From contig CAJSYZ010000008.1 in the NCBI GenBank assembly GCA_910574455.1, forward strand, positions 3,412,707 through 3,476,706: 64,000 bases of DNA. Direction: 5' to 3'. Below the pieces are notes generated by a model, which was not told where the DNA came from, did no database searches, and saw only the letters and a program-made list of their open reading frames with translations. The position numbers and the translations under genes are program-made. The stretch comes from Trichaptum fuscoviolaceum (Eukaryota > Basidiomycota > Agaricomycetes > Hymenochaetales > Trichaptaceae). Shown one piece after another: positions 10,755-21,787 of the stretch (position 1 is the stretch's first letter; each line of letters starts with the position of its first letter).

Positions 10755-12929
10755 ATGTCTGCCTTGCTATCTTACGCATCGCTCGACATCCTTCTAGGTC
10801 TCTGCGGTGCCGTTCTCGTTCTTCGGTATGCGCGGACTAAGACGCAAAAACCTCTTCCTCCGGGACCCAAGCCGCTGCCATTGATCGGTAATATGTTTGA
10901 CATGCCTACTGCGGATACGGACTTAGGGGACCATTGGTCGAAACATAAGGCATTATATGGTGCGAGTATAGTCTATCTTTAGAATATTATAGACGTTGCC
11001 AATGACTTCCAGGTCCCATTAGCTCTGTTAGTGCACTAGGAACAACGCTAATCATAGTTAACGACTACGAAATCGCTTTCGAGCTCTTGGATAAGCGCTC
11101 CTCTAATTACTCCAATCGGCCCACGCTTCCATTCGCACAAGAGTTGTGAGCAACTCGTTCATACTAGATCATACGCCAAAATGACTGATTTATTTTCGTT
11201 AGGTGTGGCCTCGGTCTTACAACTACCTTGACCTTCTACGGTGATACTCTCAGGTTGCATCGGAAGTGGATGCATAGTTTCATGGGGTCGCGCTCTGGAA
11301 TGGCGTACATTGAAGATATACAAGAGATCGAGACTCATCGATTTCTTTATCGCATTTTGGAAAAGCCTGATAAGTTCTTGGATTACTTGCGCGCGTTTGT
11401 CTCGTTTTTTTTCTATATCTTCTTGCTTTTTTACTTATATCCACCCTTTACAGTGTCCCTAGCGCTGTTATGCTGAAGATAGCCTATGACTATGATATCG
11501 CTTCGGACGGCCCTGATCATCTTGTTGAGCTCGCTGATATGCTTGTCAAGACCATCTTCTCCGAAGCTAGTCAAGCAGGTCGCTGGCTCGTAGACATAAT
11601 CCCTGCTTGTATGTCGCTCCCTTTACTACGTTCACCCCCGAGTTGCATCAGTGACACTAGTCTTACAGTGAAATACGTTCCTGAATGGTTTCCCGGAGCG
11701 GGTTTCAAGAAGACGGCCCGAGTTTGGAAAACCGTTGCAAATGACTTTTATGAAACGGGATTCAAGTTTGTAAAGCACCAAATAGTAAGAGTCGATCATA
11801 GAAGTTGGCAAATGCAGACTAATCAAAGCTCTGTACGATCTTAGGCGACAGGAAACGCTGGCCCTTCATTCGTCTACAACATCTTAGAGGATGATGTGGA
11901 CGAGGACAAGGAAAACCGAGACACATTGAAGTATGCCGCAGCGACGTTCTACGGGGCAGGGGCAGATACGGTACGACAATCACGCGTGTCGTTTTCTTCC
12001 AACTTAACAACTGGCTTTCAGTCCGTTAGTTCCATGGGGTCCTTCTTCTTGGCCATGATGCTCTATCCAACTGTGCTTACACGTGCTCAAGAGGAGTTGA
12101 AACGCGTCGTTGGGGATGATAGACTTCCAGGCTTTGCTGACCGTGCCAACCTGCCCTACATCAATGCGATTGTAAAAGAGACGCTGAGATGGGAGGGCGT
12201 CTTACCGACAGGTTCTGCTCCAAAAAATTGCCTTTATTATTCAGTACTGACTTGTATTCGCCCGCAGCTGTGCCTCATATTGCTGAGGCAGAAGACGAAT
12301 ATATGGGCTACCGCATCCCGAAGGGGTCAATTATCGTCCCAAATGTCTGGTAGTTTAATTCCTACTCGTTCTCGTTATTATCCACACCTCTTACATCTTT
12401 TCACTTCACGACAGGCACATAAATCACGACGCCAATAATTATAAGGATCCGCTCACATTTAAGCCTGAACGCTTCCTTGGAGAGAATGGGAACCCTATTG
12501 AAATGGATCCCCGCTTAACGGCGTTTGGCTTCGGCCGCAGGTGATGCTCGAGTTGTTCTAGCCCGAAAGGAAAAATGAATGCTAAGATGATACATAGGAT
12601 ATGTCCAGGAAAGGACGTCGCCGACAACATGCTGTTCATTACCATCGCTATGACGGTCGCTGTATTCAACATTTCGAAGAAGAAGGATGAGTTCGGTAAG
12701 GACATTGAACCGGTCCACGAGTATACGGTCGGTCTCCTCCGGTAAGCGGTCAATTGTTTTCATGCGCATGGTGCCTTTTAGCCTGAACTAACTGCAAATT
12801 AATAGACACCCGAAACCGTTCGAATGCTCGATTACTCCTCGTTCTCAGAAGGCAATCGCATTGATACAGTCAGTCTTGGACGAACATCCCTTCCCGAAGG
12901 GTGATGGCGATATACTGAAGAGGCTGTGA
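10755..12929 (+). CDS. Cytochrome P450 monooxygenase
   Basis: Eleven exons (10755-10959, 11013-11145, 11203-11403, 11454-11608, 11669-11784, 11845-11970, 12022-12211, 12268-12349, 12415-12540, 12598-12741, 12806-12929) give 533 residues, normal for a fungal microsomal P450. An N-terminal hydrophobic anchor is followed by the proline hinge LPPGPKPLPLIGN. The I-helix oxygen site is GAGADTSVSS, the K-helix ExxR is ETLRW, PERF is present, and the haem loop is FGFGRRICPGKD with its Cys thiolate ligand. It should oxidise a small hydrophobic substrate at the ER with a P450 reductase. Substrate and family number cannot be told by eye. The intron after 11403 needs an unusual GTTTTT donor; the other junctions are ordinary. 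All phases close, so the gene looks intact. Confidence 0.92.
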
Positions 12930-13477
12930 TATTATATGTTTGAGGATCTCGGACATTATCAGGATTTGGATGATCCATGGAGACTCTTGGGTCCTTCTAT
13001 GAATTCACTTATAAGCTGTACGATTCTAACATAATTCACCGAGTGGATTTAAGCTCGTGCTCAGTGCGACAGGGGACGGAAAACTGACATAGTACGCAAG
13101 ACACCGTCCGGTTCCGTGGAACTGTCCATCGGAAGGTCACCGAAACGACGTACTTCCCAGAGCCCTTCCTTTCACCGCCGTTGACTATGTATCGGCTCTA
13201 AAATTTGTCCAGAATTTGAAGTAGATCTCCAGCTGCTCAATAACAGTCTTGATGGCATCATTCTCTTTAACCATGGCATTGGAAGACCGCAGGCAAAAGT
13301 ACACCTTAAGCCGCCCCGTGAATGTGATGCCAACAAGACGTGAGTGCCCTTTGGAATACAGCCGTCTGGGAGGGTGGCTCAAATGTTCAACTGATGGACA
13401 CAAACGAAGTCTTTTGCCAGGTGCCCGGGCCTGCTAATAGACACTTGAGCAAACCATCGATGTAAACTGGCTAGAGA

Positions 13478-13605
13478 TCTTTTTACTCCTTTCTTTAGGA
13501 TCGTTCGCACACGCGCCGAAGGCCTCCGAGTCGCGGATGATTGTTAAGAGCATTGTGTGTTGATGGCACGGTCTACGGACAGTGCATTACCTTGACCAGT
13601 CTCCT
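13478..13605 (+). repeat. Relic of the 3' end of an X-family gene
   Basis: Closely matches 17378-17505, the last codons and 3' flank of X1. Both contain CTTTACTCCTTTCTTTAGGATC, GTTCGCACACGCGCCGAAG and later GATGGCACGGT and TTACCTTGA. The body of the gene is missing. This is evidence for a third copy of the duplicated segment. Confidence 0.8.
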
Positions 13606-14575
13606 ACCCAAACCCTCCCACGGTTCGGAAGAGGCCGAGGCCTCAGGGTCCAGGTAAAGTTGAGGGGGACCCATTTCCTCCCGTAGGGAGGGTCTGGCTT
13701 ATAACATTTTAGCCGAGGCCCGACCATCGTCAGGGTCCGGCGCCGAGCACCACCTACCGTGGGAACGTCGGCTTTCGGGAGGTATTCGGACGCCCTTAAG
13801 TACAAACAAAAACAAACACGCCTTTGCCTTCAACTTCAACTTCAAGTTATGTCGCTCTTTGCTGTCGCGACTGTGGTTAGCTCTCAATGGTCCTCCAAGC
13901 TGTGTCTATTCAGATAATCCATCTCGGCTGGATATTTATTCTTTTGAAGTACGAAGGCCACCAACGATACTCCGAATTTCGCGCAGGCTCACACTGGCAG
14001 TCGTGACTGGACAAGCTGTTCTCTTCACCATAAAGCAAATATAAACCGTCAGTTCCGATCCTAGATGACACTGCTAGTAAACCCTAGTTAATTTCCGAGA
14101 CATTCAATGGCATCAAGTGTCTCCTGCAAGTATTACCACGCAATTCCCCGTATACCCGTATATTTGTTTGTTGGCCCCGAATGCATCAATCTAAGCTTTA
14201 CTAAAGAAGATCTACTTACGGTCGCACCTCAAGCCTTGTTCCAAGAGATACGGTACCTACTATACATCCGGATAAATCCTGGCCGCTCTATGGTTCCGAC
14301 TATAAGGTTCGTATTCGATATCCATCTGCCGCACTGAGACTGAAATCTGCACAATTTTTGCGTACACTTGCGTGCAGCATGCGATGCGCCAAGAGCAGAC
14401 CCCCCACCCCGGATCATCACCGAATTACGCTGATGATCCAAGAATTAAGCTTGAAGAGAGTGGGACTTCGCGACGAATCTATGTCACAGTTTCTAGTGAT
14501 GGAAAGGAAGAGATACGATGTTGTTCATCTACACATTACTTCATCGAAGGTGCTCTGGCTTTCTTCGATGGCATG

Positions 14576-14598
14576 CACACACACACACACACACACAC
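14576..14598. repeat. (CA)n microsatellite
   Basis: About eleven perfect CA units. It makes a meaningless His-Thr run in one frame. Confidence 0.95.
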
Positions 14599-15138
14599 CT
14601 TTTCCTGGAAACTATCGGTACTAAAATGTTTATATGGATGCCTTGATGCTATTGCGGCGATCTGCAAGGTCGCGGGTAAACTCAGAGATGCAAGACGGTA
14701 CCGGGGGATGTGTTCTCTTCTTGGAACTTCTGCATATCTGCACGCTTTCTATAAACAATCGGTGTATGTGTCTCCATGTGCATCATTGGTCCAGCGCCTA
14801 CATCTAGTTAGTTTCAGATGTCAAGATATCTTTGGACCATCCTTGGACAGCACCTCAATCAAGTCTACGTATCTCTTGACTGTCTGGGCATCCTGTCATC
14901 GAAGTTAAGGGGGACCCGGAAGCCTCGGACATTTCGAAATGGACATATGCTGTAAGATGAGATCTACAGTACACTCTCCGTGATTATTATTGATTTATTG
15001 AAGTTTCATGCTTATGGGTAGGGTTGAAAGTGTTGTCCATATCTAAGTCAATCAACGCACGCAATGTCGCTGACAGCTGGTCCTCCCCTTTTCCGAACGA
15101 TCAGACTGCTTCACTTCGCTGCTCGCCGTAAGCTCATC

Positions 15139-17402
15139 ATGGGACAACCGGTCAGATCTCTGTCTAGGGTAATCAAGAAGATGACGAGGAGCCACGAGAA
15201 AGACCTAAGCCAATTATACAACGAGTTTGGCGACCACCCATACTACGTGGCTCAGACACTGTCTCAAGCACAATCGGAGGATGAAGACGAGGATGCGAAC
15301 TCCATTTCGTCGTTCTCAACCAACGCTACAGCTGATGACCTCCCAGGCCCTGGCCGATGCATCAATAGCTTCTTCTACCAACCAGTAGGAAGGGTGCTCG
15401 AACGATTTGCAATGAAAATCAAGATTTCAAACCTCTCACCAGCGCTCATATCACATTACATTGAAAAAGAGTTTAGGCAGCAACGTGGCTGGACGTGGAC
15501 GGATAGGCCATTGGGTGATGTCGTTTCCGGCATTTACAAACGTCAGAAAGGTTCTGAAGCAGTTGCTGGACTAAAGAGTCTTGTGAAGCATGCACAGTAA
15601 GTGGTATTCCACTAATGTAGAAATATACTCATCACAACGTCTTCAGGTCAAAAAATATCCACAAAGCCGCAGCAGCTCTGACGGCGCTGATTCGTGTGTC
15701 TGCAGACTATGACCTTACACCTTTCTATATCGCCGTTTCGTCTGTCGAACCCATATTCCAACTGGAATCGCTCGCTATATCGCTTGACGACGCGCACCTA
15801 GAAAAGAAGTGGCTTCTCTTCTTAGCAAGCCTGGCAAAGACGAAGAATGAAGTAGTAAAACTCTCTGAGCCGACCATCGAACTTGCATGGAATTTGCGGC
15901 AGAATCTCATTCGCCTGCTTGGACCACACCAGTGCGCAACCTCATATCTCTTGGCTGACTAAGTTTAAAGTGTCTTTATGCTCAGATTTTCCATTGATCC
16001 TCTCGCCGTCCTCGGCGAAGCTTGCTTGCTTCTTGCGAAAGCTGCATCTTGTGTTCATAAGGGAAGGCGGGGGTATACATTTCTGCATATCGTCAAAACA
16101 GCTCAACTTTCCACCACCTTCATCCTTCGATCCACCCTCAACCTTATTACATGCCCGGGTATTGCACCCAGACCCCAAATCATTGCGACCATTTCGACAA
16201 TGATCCACTGGCTCGATACTACATCGTGCAGATGTCTCTTGTTTCTATCGGAGCTGCGCATGTTCGATGTGGAAGTGATGAGGGCTGCATCGGCATTTCG
16301 AGGCCTCGTACTTGCGTGCGTACTCATAAATTTGGGCATGTCAATGAATCTAACTAATGACTTACAAACGAACAACAGAGCGGAAAAGGCACGCATATTC
16401 CTCGAGAGATCGTGCTCTGGAATTAAGCGGTGTGAAATCATGGCGCGGGATACTCTTCCAAGGCGAATAAGGAGTATCGTCGATTACAATGAGAATCCAC
16501 CAATCATAGAGAATCTCGTCGAGACTTCGATGCGAACATTCGGAAGACTCCTGCATTCATCTAACGAGCTCGAAAGAGAGATTCGAGATAGCGCGTCGAC
16601 TTCCAATATCCTCACCCTTGACACCGGAGCGAACAACCTCGACGATGAATGGTCGAAGAAGCTGTTGCTTACGCTTTATCGAGCTCGTAAGGTCAACGTC
16701 GAAAAGAACGAGTTGACGGAAGAGTTCATAGAGGCTCGTGCTTCATCTCGTTCTGAAGGGAAAGAAGGTTTGGGGAAGTGGTACGAGTATAAGAGAGCAT
16801 GTCACGCACGGCATAACTGGGCCCCGTATTTTTGCTCGAATCTGGAGTGGGATTCAGAGGTCACATTCGCTATAAAGCGTATATTCAAGCCATCCAGGAA
16901 GCAGACGCATTCGTCACCTTTCCGCCCGGCTCAAAGCTTATATACGCCCCATTCAGCTCCTCAATTGGATCTCTCATCTGTGGAAACATGGAACATATCG
17001 ACAGGACCATCTCAAAGATGCTTGCCAAAGGAAGTGAGGATCAAATATACGAACGAGACAGGTGAGACAAAATTCCAGACGTTCGTTGCTGCTCCTTCGG
17101 TCAAGCATGTCGCTTTTCCTGGCGATTTCGCGAAACGAACTGAAGAAGTTACACTGCATACGCCCGACAAAACATCCACCAACAGACTTGTTGTAGACAC
17201 GTCTAGTGATGAGGGAGGAGTTCCAAGGGTTTCCGAAGCCTCCACCGATGAGGAGCTTGGGCAAGATTCCTTCTCCTGTTCTGAGAGTATGCTTTTGACG
17301 GACACGAACGAAATATCTTGCCAGATATCCGGGCCAGCGAATAAGCACTTAAGCAAGACATTGATGGAAGCCGAGCAGATATCTCTTTACTCCTTTCTTT
17401 AG
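15139..17402 (+). CDS. Unrecognised protein, family X, copy 1 (intact)
   Basis: Three exons (15139-15596, 15647-15931, 15986-17402) join in phase to give 719 residues. The start at 15139 is chosen over an in-frame ATG at 15064 because alignment with X2 begins there. Residues 1-20 are basic (SLSRVIKKMTR). An acidic and Ser-rich stretch follows (EDEDEDANSISSFS), then helical sequence with GLKSLVKHAQ, a leucine-rich middle (RGLVLACVL) and a conserved LPRRIRS. Further on come GRLLHSSNELEREIRD and a Ser/Thr/Asp-rich tail. I recognise no catalytic motif, signal peptide or clear membrane segment, and I do not know its function. X1 converges with the dehydrogenase gene that ends at 17758, and the pair is repeated at 25.5-29.1 kb. 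Confidence 0.8.
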
Positions 17403-17757
17403 GATCGTTCGCACACGCGCCGAAGAACTCGAGGACGTTTGTTAATTGGCAAGGGCACTGTGGGTGATGGCACGGTTCGAGGTCTATGGACGGTATATTA
17501 CCTTGATGTAGATATGTGTATTGAGCTTCTACTGCTATTTGTATGGTTCTACAAGTCCCTTTATATCATATTGTTACCAGATTTTTCAACACATCATCGG
17601 GTATTCGGAGAAGAATTAAACAGAAAAGAACACAACAACATAATCAATAAGACCATTTCCCAATTTGTATTTTATTATACAGATTCCTCATCGAAAATAA
17701 CTGAGACTCCATTCTCGCGGCATACGTATCATGCAAACATCAATTTAAACCCGTCGA

Positions 17758-19116
17758 CTAAGAGGCTGCCTCCCAACTTCTTTCAATCTCCAAGATGCAC
17801 TTCGCCGTATCTTCCGCCGTCTTCCTCCAATCAATGTACTCTCCTAAACCAAGTACCTCCTCAGTTCTCGAAACGTCAAAACTCATGACCGGTAGCGGGT
17901 CCCTTTCCGCAGCACCATCCGCAATCTTCGGCAATCGGTGATGAAGTTCCGGCATCACTTTACGCAAATGAGCCACTGAGTCTATCCAAGTCATGCTCGG
18001 GCCTGCGACGATCAAGCGCTTGGGTCCGATTTCTGAAGCCAGTGGCGCTGTGAGCGCAAGTATATGCGCGCGGGCTACGTCGCGGACATCGACAGTTATT
18101 GCGGCAGCCGGCTGCGGTACGCGGTCGATTGTGACGGATGAGCCCTCTTCAGGCAAAACATCATTCCAAAAGAGGTTAAACGAAGAGACTGATTTTTTGT
18201 AGTCCTTTGGAACCTTTGTATCAGGTACCATCGGGCCATAGACGAAGGGTGGATGAACTATAAGGGGACATTAGTTTGCGATCACACGATCTAATACTTT
18301 GTAGCTCACTTGTGGTGATGTCTATCTCCGGGTGCTCGCTCTCGAACTTTCGTACAGCTCTGTCTGCGGATGTCTTCGCGACGTAATAAATCCAGAATGG
18401 GTCGTATTTCTCCAAAGACCCTTCCTCCACTGTGGCCGGATTCCAGTCTCGTTCAGTCACCACGACATCTCTATAAAACGGCTCGCTAACGACAGTGTCG
18501 TGCATTGAAGCCACGCTACTGGTGATGACGATTCGCTTTATACCTGCTGCCGCGGCTTGACGAAGGATGTTCATCGTGCCTTCTACAGCGCTCTGACATG
18601 CAACAGTGCACATGAGCTAAGAGACCCAACATTTCCGGTAGCCAACTTACTCTGATCATGCTAGCAGGATCCTCCGTTCCCGGCAGCGGAGACGCCACAT
18701 GGATGATCGCGCCTATGCCTATGCGGGATCAACAAAACATCTACTTGCAACAAACTCAGTATGCATACCTTTTAGAGCCTCAGTGTAGTCTCCAGTCACG
18801 AGATCGGCGAGGGGAACTACATCGACACGACCTTTGAACAACACTTTGAGATCGTCTACTTTGGTGGGACGTGCAGTTCTGAAATACGCAGAATAGTTAG
18901 TGTTGGTGTTTAGTTTGCAGCTAGCAAAGAGTAAAAGCACTGACGCTCGGACAGGATACCCCGCCTCCAGCAACTGATGTAAGACATGGGAACCTATGAA
19001 ACCTGTGGCCCCCGTAATCTGCGCATCAGAAGTGAAGAATCCAATCAGCTAGATAACAGACTCTACGCTACGGTCCTACTTACCAGAATAATAGGCTTCT
19101 CGCTCCTAATATGCAT
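17758..19116 (-). CDS. NAD(P)-dependent extended short-chain dehydrogenase, copy 1
   Basis: Six exons (19084-19116, 18945-19018, 18769-18878, 18651-18718, 18310-18592, 17758-18257) give 355 residues, usual for an extended SDR. The Rossmann fold starts at residue 12 with ITGATGFIGSHV (GxxGxxG). A strand with IIHVASPLP follows. The catalytic Ser lies in VITSSVASM, and Tyr and Lys in YYVAKTSADRA (YxxxK). HPPFVYGP and DVRDVARAH are typical of the dihydroflavonol reductase, cinnamoyl-CoA reductase and Gre2 branch, which reduce carbonyls with NADPH. The substrate is unknown. It is cytosolic, with no targeting signal. The neighbouring X1 is convergent, about 355 bp away. It looks intact. Confidence 0.92.
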
Positions 19117-21787
19117 GGTACCAAGAGGGATCAGTCAGAGACGTCAAGTCGAAGAGGGTGGAAAGTAGACAAACCATGGTGGAGTCTTATAGCCTGCATT
19201 TCGGTAGTAGTCTACTCAGCCGGCTACACAAAATTAGCTATATAGGGCGAGGAAAGATTTGTTTGGCAGCTGGAATGAAAAATTTAATCCAAGAGGAGAT
19301 TATATGATGACACTAACAATGTTGCGATAATGTCCGGCTTAAGACAATGCCGATTGCAACCCACGCTGTAATCATGATCCGAGTCTCGGCACAATTGGCA
19401 CTTCTTAAATTTATCTGATCCGCGCGTTTGCCCATGAGTATATACGCAAAAACCAATCAGTTGAAATATAGAGGCCCCAGAGTCTTTCCCAATGGGCTTC
19501 CTGACCAGTACAGTACTTAGGACGCGTACGGGTGTGAAATTGGCCTATATCATACTGCATAGCACTGAACACGTTAGACCGCCCACTTGTGCGAGGGGTG
19601 TGGCGTAATAGTACCGTTGAGGTCAAATGGTAAGCTTCCTCCCGTTCCCACTTCAAGTTGTTTACCAGTTCATGGTGCTCATGTTTAGTGATTGGTGATG
19701 ATGAAGAAGGTCGCTCAGTAGGTTCATGACGTCCCGTTACTGGCATGAAAGAAGCTGTATGGTCAGTGAAGGAGGTACAAGCAACCGCAAGAGACTCAAC
19801 TTCACAAGCCACCGAAGTATCGCCAATTTGAAAGGGATTTACAAATACGAGAAGCTCTAGGAAGCTCCCAATTTGAACTGCTTGATTGTCTTTAGGATAA
19901 CTTGTTATTCTAGAAATAACGGGTTAAGCGGGCTCATTTTAGGGCAGATATAGAAGTTCAACTTTTTCAAAGTCACTCACAACAAACATCGGAGGCTGTC
20001 TCAAAGTGTGACATAGTCTAAAAGCGTTGTACCTTCTTTTAAAGGTTGTCAAGCATTGGGACAGAACGCTTGAGACAGCCTTCCTCAGCCAATCACCGTC
20101 CAGAAACGTAAGAATTATCTGAAAGAAAGACAAACCTTTGAAGAAGTGACAATACTTCACAGCCTCTGTCTTGATTTCAGACAGCCTCTTATATTTCCCG
20201 TGACTGTACCGCAGATTCTATTGTCCGGGGTGACCAAGAGCTTACTGGCTTGGATGGATATCATTGCAGGAATTTAGAAAGGGTGCATTCGTCGTCCTCA
20301 GACATCGATTTGAAACCGTGTGAAAGTTCATAATCAATTGCCAATCTCGCCATCGCAGTCGTGGGCTCGTGGCCCTCCCTCCTCTACTGTCTTGCTTTCA
20401 GGTTTTCAAGTTGGGAGACGCGCTCAGATGATAGATAACGCAAGTTCGCTCACTTGGCCAGTTCCCTGGTGCTCCTCCATTCCGGTCTGCTTCTGGCGAA
20501 TTCACAAACTATCTTTCGATGAGTGGGGGTTTTGAAGCATTGTCATAAATCTAGACGCCTCCGTCTAGTACCCGAATTCGCATCCAGATGGGGCCGTTGT
20601 TGTATGTACGATACTGGTAACCATAGGATGTCAGAGGTTTACGGTGTGGCGAATGACTCGACGCAGCGAGGACGACTGGGACCTCGATCCCAAACGTAAG
20701 CCCTCAATTTACTACATTTTATTGACCATGTCGCATTACTCTGAACTTCTATCGATGTAAGGTATCTATATACTACTCGTGGGGGCTATTGTGATTACTT
20801 CAATCTTCTCTTGTCCATGGAGGCATATCGAATTATCATTTCTTTCTAATTTGACTGTTTCTCTGTTTTAACGCCTCATCTGACACACTTCCTATCTTCA
20901 AAGTTATGCTTTTATAGCTCTATTTCGTCTATCCAAAAAAGCGATTCCTCTTGGCCATCGACCTCTTCCGTGATGATCAAGGACTGGACGCTGATCGATA
21001 CGACCAAACTTTCCTGTGCGTTGAGGCAATCGTCCATGCTTCATAGGTTATGGCATATCGAATTTGCGGTGGCCTCGGATGTGAAACCAAGGGAAGAGGT
21101 GTCTAGGAGCTAAGTGTGCGGGGGTGGAATGTTTGGCAATGACATACGTGTTTTGTGTCGCAAATGTGCGTGCTTTTCTGTGATTACTTCACATCGCCCA
21201 AGCTTTCGCAACTCCGTCGCCTTTTCCTCCACCTTCTCATTTATAATCAACTTCATAACTTGTCTTATGCCACACAAACTCTGCAACTTTTTGGTATACC
21301 TTCGCGTTATTCGGTATGGTTCCGACGCTACCGAGGAATTGGGTGGATGACTCTGGCATTGTGGGCACTTGACAGTGCCCGTTCTAAGCTATTTTACAAT
21401 CTATCTGATGTTCTTCTTGAAGTTACGTATGAGAGCCATCTCTGTCTGTCACTATGACAGTTTTCTCTGCAAATTCGAAATCTCGTTTTCCTCCATCGTT
21501 ACAGTCTTGTTATTATGTTGTGAAAACAAGGACAACGTCGCACAACCGTTCCGGAGACTTCCGAAGATTTTCCTTTCTATAAATGGCAGTAATGCCGAGG
21601 CCACCCGACACTATTGACCATTATCGCAAAGTATGAGGTGATCGACTCGGATGCAGCAGATGTGTCAATGAGTATAAATGGGCTCGGCGTAATCGATAGA
21701 ACTGGAAGCTGATCATCTTATCACTCGTCTGGTAAGCGCTTTGCTTCATCACCATCAATTCTAAGATGTCTCACTCCGATAGATAAC
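19117..21787. other. Intergenic, no supported gene
   Basis: 2.7 kb with only short, unconvincing open frames. Contains a hairpin-like inverted repeat at 19990-20082 (separate entry). The promoters of the dehydrogenase at 19116 (leftward) and the monooxygenase at 21788 (rightward) must both lie here. Confidence 0.4.
19990..20082. repeat. Short inverted repeat, about 92 bp
   Basis: The left arm GGAGGCTGTCTCAAAG and the right arm CGCTTGAGACAGCCTTCC are reverse complements with few mismatches. AGACAGCCTC recurs at about 20180. It could be a tiny MITE or a chance hairpin; no target duplication was seen. Confidence 0.45.

Larger units (their letters stand above)
12930..15138. other. Intergenic region with repeat and gene relics
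   Basis: It holds a relic of the 3' end of an X gene (about 13478-13605) and a region at 13720-13855 ending in CTTCAACTTCAACTTCAAG that resembles 4650-4700. There is also a short (CA)n run at 14576-14598. Other open frames here, such as 14372-14908, have no recognisable character. Confidence 0.4.

Noticed and set aside
14372..14908. 178-codon open frame with a His-Thr run
   Set aside because: The run comes from a CA microsatellite. There is no domain, splice support or paralogue.
17458..17490. GGTTCGA box as part of a tRNA g ene
   Set aside because: No matching A box or cloverleaf; no tRNA was supported anywhere in the window.
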